DNA of 64,000 nucleotides. Source: Methanogenium sp. S4BF (GTDB lineage: Archaea; Halobacteriota; Methanomicrobia; Methanomicrobiales; Methanomicrobiaceae). A program made the position numbers and the translations under genes. The stretch lies in the NCBI RefSeq assembly GCF_029633965.1, contig NZ_CP091277.1:496001-560000 (forward strand), written 5' to 3'. Below the pieces are notes generated by a model, which saw only the letters and a list, made by a program, of their open reading frames with translations, did not search any database and had not been told where the DNA came from. Of the stretch, positions 25,452 to 34,591 are shown one piece after another (position 1 is the first letter of the stretch; each line of letters begins with the position of its first letter).

Positions 25452-27674
25452 CTAATCTGTTATTGTATCCACGTTTATTGCAACAGGCAATCTTTTTTCA
25501 ATAGATTCTCGTGCTTTTAATGTCAATAATGTCGAAGACACAGAGTCAGGGAAATTGTCCTCAAATCCTCTCAAAAAAACGTTAAGTTCTTCAGGGAATC
25601 CCTTATCCTGGGAAAGCCATCTCTTTGTCTTCGTCTCCTTACCGTTCTTCACCAGACGCAGTTCGCGGAAATCGGTCAGGACGCCGACCATGCCGTCGCA
25701 GAAGACTTCGACCTGCTCCTTTGAGTAAGCCTTGTCGCCGAGAGTGGTATAGGTGACTGTGCCGATTGAACCGTCGTCCAGTGAGATCACGATCTGGAGG
25801 TTGGAGAACCGGTTTATTGAACCGGCGGTTGAGGGGTCGACAGACTTTGCATACACTTCAATGGGTTTTGCGACAGTCAGGCAGAGGATGTAATCGATGA
25901 AATGGCAGCACTCAGAGATGAGCATGCCGCCACCCTGCTCCTCGTCATTGACCCAGAGGTCAGCAGGAATTGGTCCGGTATTTACCCGGTAGTGGATGAC
26001 CATGGGAGAACTCCGGTTCCTGAAGAAATCGCGGAGCTGCCCGGTGAGGGAGGAGTATCTGCGGTTAAAGCCAACCTGAACGTTTTTGTCCGAATTCTTC
26101 CAGGCTTCAGCAACTACCTCCAGATCTTCCATATTTGTTGCAAGGGGTTTTTCCACAAAGACGTCTTTCCCGGCTTCAAGGGCCTCGATTGTCATCTTTG
26201 CATGGAGGTCATTTCTTGTTGCAATGATGACTGCATCAATTTCCTTGTCTTCCAGGATTTTTTTGTAGTCAGTTGTGCAGTACGAGAACCCAAACTTTTT
26301 TCCGGCGGACTGGGCACTCAGGCCAGTGGATGTGGCAAGACCTCTGAATTCTACGGGAAGTTTTGCAAGATTTGGATAGAGGGCACTCATCGCCTGAATG
26401 CCGGCACCAATGCAGCCGATAGTTTTTATTGGAGAATTCGTTTTTGTAGTTGTATTTTTATTTGAATTTTCATTTTGAATTTTATCTGGATTTGTATTTT
26501 TGTTTGCATGTGATGGTGTATCTGATTTTGAAGGGTTCAGGTATACTACTGTTGAATTGTTCTCAGAAGTATCCGGATTATATTTCAGGAGAATTCCCAG
26601 GTATGGCTCTTTTCTGGATGTGATGAGGTCGTATGCATCCGTAGCCTCTTCAATTGTAAATTCATGGGTGACAATTTTTTGAAGATTGATTTTTCCTTCT
26701 GAGATGAGTTCGAGGAAAGAATCCATATTCCTCTTCTCAGTCCAACGGACAATAATTGGATAATCAATGCCTTTTTCTTCATAAGACCGGTCATATCTCC
26801 CGGGGCCATATGACTTTGAGATAACAAATTCTGCTTCTTTTTCGTAATATTTGTCTCTTGGAATGTTGAGTCCGACAGCACCCACAGCGACAACACGACC
26901 TTTCTCCCTGACAAGATCACCGGCAACTTCTATCGGTCCATTGGAGGAGGTGGCAGCCGTAATGATGACTTTGTCTGCACCAAACGGGGAAAATGAAGCC
27001 ATTCTCTCTTCAAGTCCGTCATAATTGGATGCAATATCTGCACCAAGTTCGAGAGAGAGAGCGATCTTTTTCGGGTCAACATCAATGCCAAAAACCCGAC
27101 ACCCCGCAGCCTTTGCTATCTGAACACTCAGCAGACCGACGAGGCCAAGACCGATGACAACCACTCTCTCCCCAACGGTAACTTCGGCATTCCGGATACC
27201 CTGCATGGCAATTGACCCGACGGTAGTAAATGCGGCATCTTCAAGGCTGACGTTGTCAGGGACTTTTATCGTAAGATTCTTTGGTATGGACACATATTCC
27301 GCATGGCTGGCATATCCTGCACCTGCACACGCCACTCTATCTCCAACGCTAAATTCAGAGACATTTGAATCTGTTACAATGCCTGCACAGCTATATCCCA
27401 GAGCCTCTGGTTTTGCAAGCCTGCTTACTGCCTGCTGGTAGGCTGAAAGCACCCCATCCGTCTTTGCCTTATTGATAACCTTCTGTGCCAAATCCGGCCG
27501 TTCTCTTGCTTTCCCGAGTTTTGACTTATCTGCAAGAGAGAGAAGAGATGATTCTGTACCTGCAGATATCAGGGAAAAGTGATTTTTTACAACAACTCCT
27601 TTTTTGAGAGAAGGAACAGGCACATCTTCCACTGAAATAGCCCCTGAATTGAGATCTAATAATACTTGTTTCAT
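25452..27674 (-). CDS. Bi-domain oxidoreductase: zinc-type alcohol dehydrogenase fused to Gfo/Idh/MocA dehydrogenase
   Basis: A 740-residue fusion. Residues 1-365 are a medium-chain dehydrogenase with the NAD loop VVVIGLGLVGLLSVQIAKAA near 171-190. Residues 416-740 are a Gfo/Idh/MocA protein with IGCIGAGIQAMS near 419 and the EKPLATN motif. Between them, residues about 368-417 form a low-complexity linker rich in Asn, Thr, Ser and Lys. Fusions of this kind are common in bacterial and archaeal glycan clusters and are thought to act in sequence on one nucleotide or lipid-linked sugar; the substrate is unknown. It overlaps the toroid-protein gene upstream by 4 bases. Confidence 0.87.
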   Translation of the reverse strand: MKQVLLDLNSGAISVEDVPVPSLKKGVVVKNHFSLISAGTESSLLSLADKSKLGKARERPDLAQKVINKAKTDGVLSAYQQAVSRLAKPEALGYSCAGIVTDSNVSEFSVGDRVACAGAGYASHAEYVSIPKNLTIKVPDNVSLEDAAFTTVGSIAMQGIRNAEVTVGERVVVIGLGLVGLLSVQIAKAAGCRVFGIDVDPKKIALSLELGADIASNYDGLEERMASFSPFGADKVIITAATSSNGPIEVAGDLVREKGRVVAVGAVGLNIPRDKYYEKEAEFVISKSYGPGRYDRSYEEKGIDYPIIVRWTEKRNMDSFLELISEGKINLQKIVTHEFTIEEATDAYDLITSRKEPYLGILLKYNPDTSENNSTVVYLNPSKSDTPSHANKNTNPDKIQNENSNKNTTTKTNSPIKTIGCIGAGIQAMSALYPNLAKLPVEFRGLATSTGLSAQSAGKKFGFSYCTTDYKKILEDKEIDAVIIATRNDLHAKMTIEALEAGKDVFVEKPLATNMEDLEVVAEAWKNSDKNVQVGFNRRYSSLTGQLRDFFRNRSSPMVIHYRVNTGPIPADLWVNDEEQGGGMLISECCHFIDYILCLTVAKPIEVYAKSVDPSTAGSINRFSNLQIVISLDDGSIGTVTYTTLGDKAYSKEQVEVFCDGMVGVLTDFRELRLVKNGKETKTKRWLSQDKGFPEELNVFLRGFEDNFPDSVSSTLLTLKARESIEKRLPVAINVDTITD

Positions 27675-28858
27675 TTTTTGTCACCACGTATTGTGCTCCA
27701 GCTGAGGCAGTCCAGAACCTCTGAAGTCATGAACATATCCGGAAAATTATTGAATGGTTCCACAGTTGATGCATTGATATGAAGCAATCCGGACAGAATG
27801 GAGAACACTCTGTCATTCACTTCCGTGTCAAATCTCCGTCTCGCAGCCTGTCGGTACATGCCGTATCCATACCTGAATATTCGATGGGAATAAGGATAGG
27901 TGCCAAGGTTTGCAGTATGCATTGTACTGAGAATGGAAGGAATAAAACTCTTCCAGTTTCCATCTTCCCATCGCAGCACGATGCCCCTGATATTTGACGG
28001 TACTACCTCAAGAGAGAGGGAGGCATTTTTGGTAAATTTTGCATCCCATTGGGATACGTAATCAAACGAAGAGTATGCAAACGCAGACGCTCCTCCCAAG
28101 TAGTATGCAAACATGAGCCCGCTCTTTGACCAGTCAAAACTCCCATCGGGATTTTGCACTTCTGCCAGCCACTCTGCTGCATCAAGGAGACTCTGCTTTA
28201 GCCAGGGTTCATCAATGATTTCCTGGATTTTTGCCAGGTAATACATAGTAACTCCCTGGTAGTGGATGCACGGTATATCAAACGTGTACGGATAGTTTCC
28301 TTTATCCGTCGCATAGGGATAATACCCATTTATCTGGCTGTCACATACATTTTTGGCAGCACGCCGGGCAGCCGCTAAACATTCACCATCTGAAAATAGT
28401 TCGGCATACTCTGCCAGAAATGCTCCGCATGAAGCATCAACATTCAGGTGATCTGCATTGTAAACATCTGATTTTAGAAAATATCCGGGTTTCAGCTCTT
28501 TTGAAAGGACGTAATCCCGTGCTTTCCCGAGCGCATCATCCTGTGGACAGAACGAATGAGCTGTAAGAAGTGATTCACCAATGAATGAAGTGATAAGAGC
28601 AGATGGCTGGTTATAATTGACATGAATTTCATTCCATGATCCGTCAGCGTTCTGTGCATTCAGGATATGGGAAATAATCATAGCTGCTGTCTTCTGGTCA
28701 CCTGTCCGGATGAGTGCCTTAGCAACCTCAGCATTGACACGGTTTCTAACGATGCTGTAAACAGGATCTACAATATATGCTGTATCGCCATCGATAATCA
28801 GGCACTTTTTGACTTCATCCAAAAGCCCGTCAATGATCAGACTGCACGACTGCTTCAT
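27671..28858 (-). CDS. Alpha/alpha-toroid protein (squalene-cyclase or glycoside-lyase-like fold), glycan cluster
   Basis: A 395-residue protein with repeated helical pairs and loops of the type QNADGSWNE (near residue 90) and QNPDGSFDWSKSG (near 240). These are QW-like turns found in alpha/alpha barrels such as terpene cyclases, pectate lyases and unsaturated glucuronyl hydrolases. No signal peptide is present, so it acts in the cytoplasm. In similar clusters a heparinase-like protein often sits beside the CapK and bi-domain oxidoreductase genes; here this protein takes that place. It might process a uronic-acid-containing intermediate. I do not recognise a specific family. Confidence 0.55.
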   Translation of the reverse strand: MKQSCSLIIDGLLDEVKKCLIIDGDTAYIVDPVYSIVRNRVNAEVAKALIRTGDQKTAAMIISHILNAQNADGSWNEIHVNYNQPSALITSFIGESLLTAHSFCPQDDALGKARDYVLSKELKPGYFLKSDVYNADHLNVDASCGAFLAEYAELFSDGECLAAARRAAKNVCDSQINGYYPYATDKGNYPYTFDIPCIHYQGVTMYYLAKIQEIIDEPWLKQSLLDAAEWLAEVQNPDGSFDWSKSGLMFAYYLGGASAFAYSSFDYVSQWDAKFTKNASLSLEVVPSNIRGIVLRWEDGNWKSFIPSILSTMHTANLGTYPYSHRIFRYGYGMYRQAARRRFDTEVNDRVFSILSGLLHINASTVEPFNNFPDMFMTSEVLDCLSWSTIRGDKK

Positions 28859-30051
28859 CTGTCAGCCTCAATAATTTTGTTGAGTTTTGCTGCTATGGCA
28901 CCCCGGTCAAAATTATTTACCACATACTCCCTTCCGGACCGGGCCATTGTTTCCCTCTTTGCAGGGTCATGTACCAGATCAAGGATTGTGGTGGCAATAG
29001 CTTCCGGAGTATTATCGGCAATAATTCCGCCGCCGGAGCCGTTGGCGATTCGTGAGATCTCCCCCTTTCCGCATCCAACAAACGGTGTGCCACAGGCCAT
29101 ATACTCATACACCTTGGTTGGGGCGGCATACTCAAGTGTTGGAATGTCTTTCAGAGGTGCAACTCCAATGAGGGATTCCGCTATCAGCTGAGGAACTGCT
29201 TCCCGCGGAATGGTTCCGGGGAATAGAACAATCTCTTCTAGGCCCTCTGATTTTACAACATCTTCCAGATGTTCTTTAATATCTCCTGCACCTGCAATAA
29301 TGAATTTCAACGGGTATTTTTCGGATATAATTTTCATTGCCCGAATGACCAGTTCAAGATCCTGCGCATATCCGATATTTCCGGCATAAACAATCTGGTT
29401 TTTCTTTGGCTGGGAGGAGGGCTTAAAAAATGCAGTATTGACACCATTTGATATCCGGACAATCTTATTTTGAATTGCATTGTCAGAAGAAATTCTCTCT
29501 CCAAGTTCAGATGTTGTAACCGTAATCTGGTCTGTTTTTTCCAGGCATCTTCTCTCAAAGGCACGGCTCATCTTCTCTGCAATACTTCCCTTTTTGAGAA
29601 AACCCAGGCTGACTGAAGCATCAATCCAGAGGTCCCTGATGTCCATAATCCATTCTTTATGAAAGAGCGTCTTTGCAACCCTCCCTGGAATGTGGGTAAA
29701 AATTGGTGGAGATGACGTAATTATCAAATCAAAATTCCTAGAATGCGTTAGAATCCATAAGGATGCATGAACGGGAAATATGAGATAATAGAACATTCTG
29801 CTGACAAATCCCGGATCTTTTGCTGTAGGCTGCCAGGTCCAGAGGTGAACTGCATTCACTCCATTCACATCTTCATGGGATGAGGGCTTCCAGACACGCT
29901 CGAAGGTACCGGTGGGAAATGTTGGGTGAGGTGCAAGAACGGTAATTTCAGAACCGAACGTATGCAGATGCGTTGACATATCGGATATGCGTGACGCATT
30001 CCCTGACTTCTCCGGTGGGAAATGCTGTGAAATAATGAGGACCTGTTTCAT
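28855..30051 (-). CDS. Glycosyltransferase family 4 (WbuB-like)
   Basis: A 398-residue GT-B protein. The N-terminus QVLIISQHFPPEKSGNASRI has the loop of the WbuB-type subgroup that transfers aminodeoxy sugars. The donor domain has QIVYAGNIGYAQDLELVIRA near residue 225, and PTLEYAAPTKVYEYMACGTP supplies the conserved glutamate region. It is the first gene of the minus-strand operon that runs to 21726, with 4-base overlaps throughout the first part. A 43-base gap separates it from the wecC-like gene. Confidence 0.86.
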   Translation of the reverse strand: MKQVLIISQHFPPEKSGNASRISDMSTHLHTFGSEITVLAPHPTFPTGTFERVWKPSSHEDVNGVNAVHLWTWQPTAKDPGFVSRMFYYLIFPVHASLWILTHSRNFDLIITSSPPIFTHIPGRVAKTLFHKEWIMDIRDLWIDASVSLGFLKKGSIAEKMSRAFERRCLEKTDQITVTTSELGERISSDNAIQNKIVRISNGVNTAFFKPSSQPKKNQIVYAGNIGYAQDLELVIRAMKIISEKYPLKFIIAGAGDIKEHLEDVVKSEGLEEIVLFPGTIPREAVPQLIAESLIGVAPLKDIPTLEYAAPTKVYEYMACGTPFVGCGKGEISRIANGSGGGIIADNTPEAIATTILDLVHDPAKRETMARSGREYVVNNFDRGAIAAKLNKIIEADR

Positions 30052-30094
30052 GTATTGTGTATCCTTTCAGTTGATTCAAAAAACAAATGAGTAA

Positions 30095-31354
30095 TTAGTA
30101 GTCAGATACGTTCTCTGAACCATCACCAAGGATTTTACAGGTAAATCCCGCTGCCTTCCACGTATCGGTATCAAGAATATTTCTCGTATCATAGAGATTT
30201 TTATTCCTCATCTGAAGAGATGAGGGGTCGATATCTCTGAAGAGATCATGGTCGGTAACAAGGACGATGCAATCGCTGTCTTTGGTTGCTTCTTCTAAGC
30301 TGGTTATCGGGTATGGGAATGTGGTAACATGCGGATCATAGATTCTGACCGTATATCCTTCATTCTCTGCCAGTCGAATCAGTTTTAATGCCGGAGTTGC
30401 CCGCCAGTCATCGACATTTCCCTTATATGCCACACCAAGTATGGTAATGACTGGTTTCTGTACGCCGTGTACAATACTTCGAACCACACTATGGACATAG
30501 TTTGGCATATTGTCATTAATGGAGCGTGCCAGTGAAACCATCCGGGTTTTCGTTGACGTCTCTGTTAAAAACCACGGATCAATTGCAATGCAGTGTCCGC
30601 CAACACCGGGTCCTGGTTTGAGGATATTGACTCTTGGATGACGGTTTGCAAGTGATATCGCTTCCCAGATATTGATGCCAAATTCATCTCCCATTCGGGC
30701 AAATTCATTGGCGATGGCAATACTGACGTCCCGGTAGGTATTCTCCATCAGTTTAACAAATTCAGCGGTGCGAACCGTAGTTTCATAGAGATTGCCTTCG
30801 ACAAATGATCCATAGATATCCTTTGCAAATGCTGCTGATTCTGGATTGTTTGCTCCGACAATCCTGTCATTATGAATCATTTCATGAAGTGTTTTACCTG
30901 GTATCGCACGTTCCGGGCAATGGACATAGGAAAATTCTCCTGGGTTTAACCCATATTGTGAAAGAATAGGAAAAACAACATTCTCACTTGCTCCGGGTGA
31001 GACGGTTGATTCCAGAATGACCATATTTCCTGCTTTTAAATGTGATGCAATCATCTCTGCAGCACTTCTGACATATTTCAGGTCTGCAATTTTGAGTGCT
31101 TCTTCAAGAGGTGTGGGTACCGCAATGAGAAATACATCCGCCTCTTCAACCTCGGAAACGGCACGGAAATTACCTTTCACTTTCTCAAAAAGTTCATTCA
31201 GCCCATCCTCTTCAAAAGGAAGTTTACCATTGTTTAAAATCTGAACAATTTTCTCATTTACATCAACGCCAACGACATTATGGTGCTGTGCAAAAAGGAG
31301 AGCTGTTGGAAGGCCAATATATCCAAGGCCAAGTACGCATATCTTCACGGTCAT
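30095..31354 (-). CDS. wecC: UDP-N-acetyl-D-mannosamine dehydrogenase (WecC)
   Basis: A protein of about 419 residues from ATG 31354. VKICVLGLGYIGLPTALLFA is the NAD-binding N-terminus, followed by AVPTPLEE, ESTVSPGASENVV, HCPERAIPGKTL and the catalytic cysteine in GPGVGGHCIAIDPWFL. The C-terminal domain has ILGVAYKGNVDDWRATPAL. It oxidises UDP-ManNAc to UDP-ManNAcA. The frame is open upstream to 31405, but that would run into the wecB-like gene, and the family start is ATG 31354, one base after the wecB stop codon. A second, TviB-like dehydrogenase gene at 6006 suggests two different uronic acids. Confidence 0.9.
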   Translation of the reverse strand: MTVKICVLGLGYIGLPTALLFAQHHNVVGVDVNEKIVQILNNGKLPFEEDGLNELFEKVKGNFRAVSEVEEADVFLIAVPTPLEEALKIADLKYVRSAAEMIASHLKAGNMVILESTVSPGASENVVFPILSQYGLNPGEFSYVHCPERAIPGKTLHEMIHNDRIVGANNPESAAFAKDIYGSFVEGNLYETTVRTAEFVKLMENTYRDVSIAIANEFARMGDEFGINIWEAISLANRHPRVNILKPGPGVGGHCIAIDPWFLTETSTKTRMVSLARSINDNMPNYVHSVVRSIVHGVQKPVITILGVAYKGNVDDWRATPALKLIRLAENEGYTVRIYDPHVTTFPYPITSLEEATKDSDCIVLVTDHDLFRDIDPSSLQMRNKNLYDTRNILDTDTWKAAGFTCKILGDGSENVSDY

Positions 31355-31355
31355 T

Positions 31356-32558
31356 TTAGTCATCCATGTGTTCAATAAGGTATTCGCTGGATTTCTTCTC
31401 ACCATGTGGGTTATTCCAAGCTGTGTCTGGTTCTAACATATGTTTGGGGGAAGTTTCGATCATATTTTGAGTCGTTCCAGGAAGCACATTCGCCCCATCC
31501 AAATACATTATAATGTATTCGCTGGATTTCCCTCCACCATATGGGTTATTCCATGTTGCATATGTTTCTAATATCTGCTGGGAAGAAGTAATGATTTGAT
31601 TTCCATCTGTTCCAGCAAGCACATTCGCCCCAAAATTAACCGTTTCGGGCCGTTCTGTGTTGTCACGAAGGGTTACGCAGGGGACACCAAGAATGCATGC
31701 CTCTTCCTGGAGGCCGCCTGAGTCTGTCAGAATGAGTTTTGCATGAGCTTCCAGTTGTAGGAACTCCAGATATCCGAGCGGTTTGGTGATCGTGATGCCT
31801 TCCGGGGAGATATTGAATTCCTTCATCATCTTCTCAGTTCGTGGGTGCATCGGGAAGACGACCGGGAGCGAATATTCTTTTCCGATTGCGGTGATGCCAT
31901 TGATGATGCCCTGAAGGCGTTCTTTCACATCGACATTCTCTGCACGGTGTGCAGTGACGAGGAAATATTCTCCTGACCCGAGGTTCATTTCTTCCAGAAC
32001 ATTTGACTTCTCTCTGGAGATCTCAAGGTTCTGGTAGACTGCATCAACAACCGTGTTGCCGGTCACAAATATCTTCTCATTGGGGATGCCTTCCTTCAGA
32101 AGATAATTGCGTGATGTCTCTGTCGGTGCAAAAAGATAATCTGAGATATGGTCTGCTATAATCCGGTTTGTCTCTTCCGGCATTGTCCGGTCAAAACTTC
32201 TCAGCCCTGCTTCAACATGTCCCACCTTAATGTGAAGTTTTGATGCAGCAAGAGCTCCTGCCATAACGGTGTTAGTATCGCCTTGGACGAGAACCACATC
32301 GGGTTTTTCAGTTAGGAGGACTTTCTCAATACCTGTAAGAATTTTTGCTGTCTGTTCTCCATGTGTGCCGGAACCTACATCAAGGTTATACTTGGGCTCC
32401 GGGAGATTTAGATCTTCAAAAAACGCCCGATCCATCTCATACGAATAGTGCTGCCCGGTATGGAGAATGAAATAGTCAAGGTTTTGCCGGTCACATTCCC
32501 GGATGATCGGAGACATTTTTATGATCTCAGGCCGTGTTCCAAGGATGATTGCAATCAT
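31356..32558 (-). CDS. wecB: UDP-N-acetylglucosamine 2-epimerase (WecB), with duplicated C-terminal segment
   Basis: A 400-residue non-hydrolysing epimerase. ILGTRPEIIKMSPIIRECDR, HTGQHYSYEMD, VQGDTNTVMAGALAA, KVGHVEAGLRS and DSGGLQEEACILGVPC are the family signatures. It interconverts UDP-GlcNAc and UDP-ManNAc for WecC, whose gene follows directly. The C-terminus is odd: residues 310-354 and 355-399 are a tandem repeat of 45 residues (GANVLAGT... and GANVLPGT..., both with WNNP and KSSEY), about 25 of 45 identical. The second copy lies beyond the usual end of the enzyme. The gene lies directly beside the GT2 gene with no gap. Confidence 0.92.
   Translation of the reverse strand: MIAIILGTRPEIIKMSPIIRECDRQNLDYFILHTGQHYSYEMDRAFFEDLNLPEPKYNLDVGSGTHGEQTAKILTGIEKVLLTEKPDVVLVQGDTNTVMAGALAASKLHIKVGHVEAGLRSFDRTMPEETNRIIADHISDYLFAPTETSRNYLLKEGIPNEKIFVTGNTVVDAVYQNLEISREKSNVLEEMNLGSGEYFLVTAHRAENVDVKERLQGIINGITAIGKEYSLPVVFPMHPRTEKMMKEFNISPEGITITKPLGYLEFLQLEAHAKLILTDSGGLQEEACILGVPCVTLRDNTERPETVNFGANVLAGTDGNQIITSSQQILETYATWNNPYGGGKSSEYIIMYLDGANVLPGTTQNMIETSPKHMLEPDTAWNNPHGEKKSSEYLIEHMDD
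31362..31631 (-). repeat. 135-bp in-frame tandem duplication at the end of wecB
   Basis: Two consecutive units, 31497-31631 and 31362-31496, each encode 45 residues with GANVL at the start and WNNP then KSSEY toward the end. The copies have diverged at about 20 positions but kept length and frame, so the duplication is not recent and has been tolerated or kept. Confidence 0.85.
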
Positions 32559-33572
32559 TTAGATATTCCCTCCATCACCGGAGTAGCCTCTCATAATCTG
32601 CACCAGCGAATTTAGAATCAGCCCTGATGTAATCAGCATCAGGCCAAGAATGAGTGCTGCAACGGAGATAATGGCCATGGTATAATGGAATGTACCGTTG
32701 CGGTATAATTCTGAGAAGATATAGAGGCCCACTCCGCACCCGCTGAGAGCCAGGATGCTCCCCGGAATCCCGAAGAAGAGAAGTGGCCGCTTGTATCCGA
32801 TGACACCGACAATATCGGACATGATGTCGAATCCATGGCTCACCGGGTTCTTCTTGTGTTTGTGGGGTACTTCGTATCGCACAGAGATGGGAACCTCTGT
32901 GATTCTCATGCCATGGGAAACCATGTGGGTGATCATGTCTGTCTCAAGGCTGTAGCCGTTCGAGGTGAATTTACAGTTGCTGAGTGCACGCGGGCCTAAT
33001 GCACGGAAACCGGACTGGGAGTCTGTGCTTTTATAGGTTTTATTCACAGATGCAGATGGACTATCAGGTGCAGGTACGCCATCTGTGTTATTTCCATTCT
33101 CATTCCCATTTCCGGTGCCTTTGCTCTTTCCATTGCCGGACGCTGATGACACATTGGTTGCATAATTGAGGGTCTTCTGCCCAATCTGCCGGTAGGCAGG
33201 AATATCATTTCCTTCGCCAATGAAGCGTGAACCGATGACAAGGTCTGCCTCATCAGAAAGGATAGGGGCAGCAACGATAGGGATCTCATCCGGATTGTGC
33301 TGGCCGTCCGCGTCAATCATGACAACTGCTTCGGCTCCCATATCCTGGGCTGCCTTGAAGCCGGTTTTGATCGCCTGGGCCTTTCCCTGATTATTGATGT
33401 GCTCAATGACAGTGGCACCCGCAAGGCGTGCAATCTCAGCGGTGTCATCAGCAGACCCATCGTCAACGACAATTACCTCTCGGGAATATTTCAGGCTTCC
33501 CAATACAACACTGCCGATGGTAATGCCTTCATTGTATGCAGGAATTACAGTAACAATTGTCTTTTTTTGCAT
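32559..33572 (-). CDS. Polyprenyl-phosphate glycosyltransferase (GT2, DPM1/AglJ-like) with low-complexity insert
   Basis: A 337-residue GT2 protein. VTVIPAYNEGITIGSVVL is the N-terminus, EVIVVDDGSADDTAE and VVMIDADGQHNPDEI carry the nucleotide and metal aspartates, and two C-terminal hydrophobic segments (near 260-285 and 300-325) anchor it in the membrane. It likely charges dolichyl phosphate with the first sugar of the glycan. Between ATN (residue 140) and KSTDSQSGFRAL (181) an insert of about 38 residues rich in Gly, Asn and Ser interrupts a normally short loop. It is the first gene of the wecB-wecC direction. Confidence 0.87.
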   Translation of the reverse strand: MQKKTIVTVIPAYNEGITIGSVVLGSLKYSREVIVVDDGSADDTAEIARLAGATVIEHINNQGKAQAIKTGFKAAQDMGAEAVVMIDADGQHNPDEIPIVAAPILSDEADLVIGSRFIGEGNDIPAYRQIGQKTLNYATNVSSASGNGKSKGTGNGNENGNNTDGVPAPDSPSASVNKTYKSTDSQSGFRALGPRALSNCKFTSNGYSLETDMITHMVSHGMRITEVPISVRYEVPHKHKKNPVSHGFDIMSDIVGVIGYKRPLLFFGIPGSILALSGCGVGLYIFSELYRNGTFHYTMAIISVAALILGLMLITSGLILNSLVQIMRGYSGDGGNI

Positions 33573-34183
33573 TCGTCCTCAGGTTTATATATAAATGTAT
33601 TGCTGGTTGTTCGCGAATGATGTGCGACTGACCTTTGATTGAAAATTTATTACTTTAATGTTTCCCTGAAATTTACTTTAATGCTTTGGTTTTCCCCCTA
33701 AATCTCTCCATTTACCTTTTATAGTAGGATCATTTGGGTAGATCCTGCGTCACTGGGTTTTGGTACCGTTCATTGAGTTAATTACTGTTTTTTCCGGTTT
33801 TTCAGGAACTATTCGGGTATGAAAAAGGGGGAGGATTTTCTGAAGAAATCCTGTTTTCACTTCAGCCCCACGCATGCGGTTGACGTCTCGAAGAGTCATC
33901 TGACAATTCTTCTCTTCACCTGTCTGGCAGTATGGTGGGGTGAGTGAATCGGGAACAGATAACTGAGAACGGGAAATCGAAAACAAGGGGCAAACGTCTT
34001 GAACCCGGATTTGTGGGCGTGGGTTTGATAATTGAATGATGATTTTTATTTCACTTGATTTTATAGTATTGATTATTTCATCAACATAGATGTGACGGAG
34101 ATGAATCGCTATCCGAAAAAACTACGAAATGTAACATACTAAATTATCTAAAAAACAAAACGGGGGAAATCCCCGAAAATCGA
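33573..34183. other. Intergenic region between glycan island and tRNA-Arg
   Basis: About 610 bases with no convincing gene. There is a hairpin near 33841-33863 (AGGATTTTCTGAAGAAATCCT has complementary ends). The region near 34032-34110 is AT-rich. A minus-strand frame at 33750-33986 has no recognisable motif. The tRNA terminator occupies the right end. Promoter elements for the GT2 gene presumably lie near 33580-33640. Confidence 0.4.
34150..34175 (-). terminator. Terminator downstream of tRNA-Arg
   Basis: On the minus strand, CGGGG and CCCCG enclose a short loop and are followed by TTTTGTTTTTTAGA. A stem followed by a T-run 9 bases beyond the tRNA 3' end is consistent with transcription termination; in archaea the T-run is the main signal. 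Confidence 0.55.
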
Positions 34184-34255
34184 CGCCCCGGCCGGGACTT
34201 GAACCCGGGTCAAAAGCTCCGCAGGCTTCTAGGATATCCACTACCCTACCGGGAC
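34184..34255 (-). tRNA. tRNA-Arg (anticodon GCG)
   Basis: The 72-base minus-strand sequence folds as a cloverleaf. The acceptor is GTCCCGG with CCGGGGC (one U-G pair), the anticodon stem GAAGC with GCTTT around loop CTGCGGA, and the T arm CCGGG-TTCAAGT-CCCGG. The discriminator base is G and CCA is not encoded. Anticodon GCG reads CGC and CGU. No intron is seen. Confidence 0.93.
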
Positions 34256-34304
34256 CGGTGTCGCACTTCTACCTTGCGAGGTGCTTACATAGATAGGAGG
34301 TTCT

Positions 34305-34314
34305 GGGTATAAAG
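34305..34314 (-). promoter_or_regulatory. TATA box of tRNA-Arg
   Basis: CTTTATACCC on the minus strand lies about 50 bases before the tRNA 5' end, predicting a start near 34280 with a short leader removed by RNase P. Position and sequence fit archaeal tRNA promoters. Confidence 0.5.
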
Positions 34315-34494
34315 GCTTTGCATTTGTTTGTGTAAATGGGCGGAGAGGGATGGAATCTTGTGCATATTTGTGACGTTTTTGATGTATTTTTGATGTCTTT
34401 TGCGATATTGTGGGGGATTTGAGGTGTGTAATGAGTATTTCTTTGGGCTGGATCGTGGTACAGCGCGGGGATGATGGATGATGGATGATGTTGA

Positions 34495-34591
34495 AAGGGA
34501 GGGGGTGAGAGGGGGTCTTTTCCTCTCTCTGTGAAGTGTCCTCTGAATGATGACTGGTTGCAGGGGGGTGGGCAGGCGGGCCACTTGCTCC
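34495..34591 (+). repeat. Double-hairpin repeat, copy 1
   Basis: It starts with AAGGGAGGGGG and ends with CCACTTGCTCCG. It shares the internal order GATGA..GGT.GCAGGGGGG..GGCAGGCGG with the copies at 36.2 and 38.5 kb. The first hairpin is degenerate, with GAGAGGGGGTC facing CCTCTCTC. Confidence 0.6.

Noticed and set aside
33750-33986. Minus-strand frame of 78 codons between the glycan island and tRNA-Arg
   Set aside because: Basic and proline-containing but without motif, ribosome site or neighbours in the same direction; kept as unassigned.
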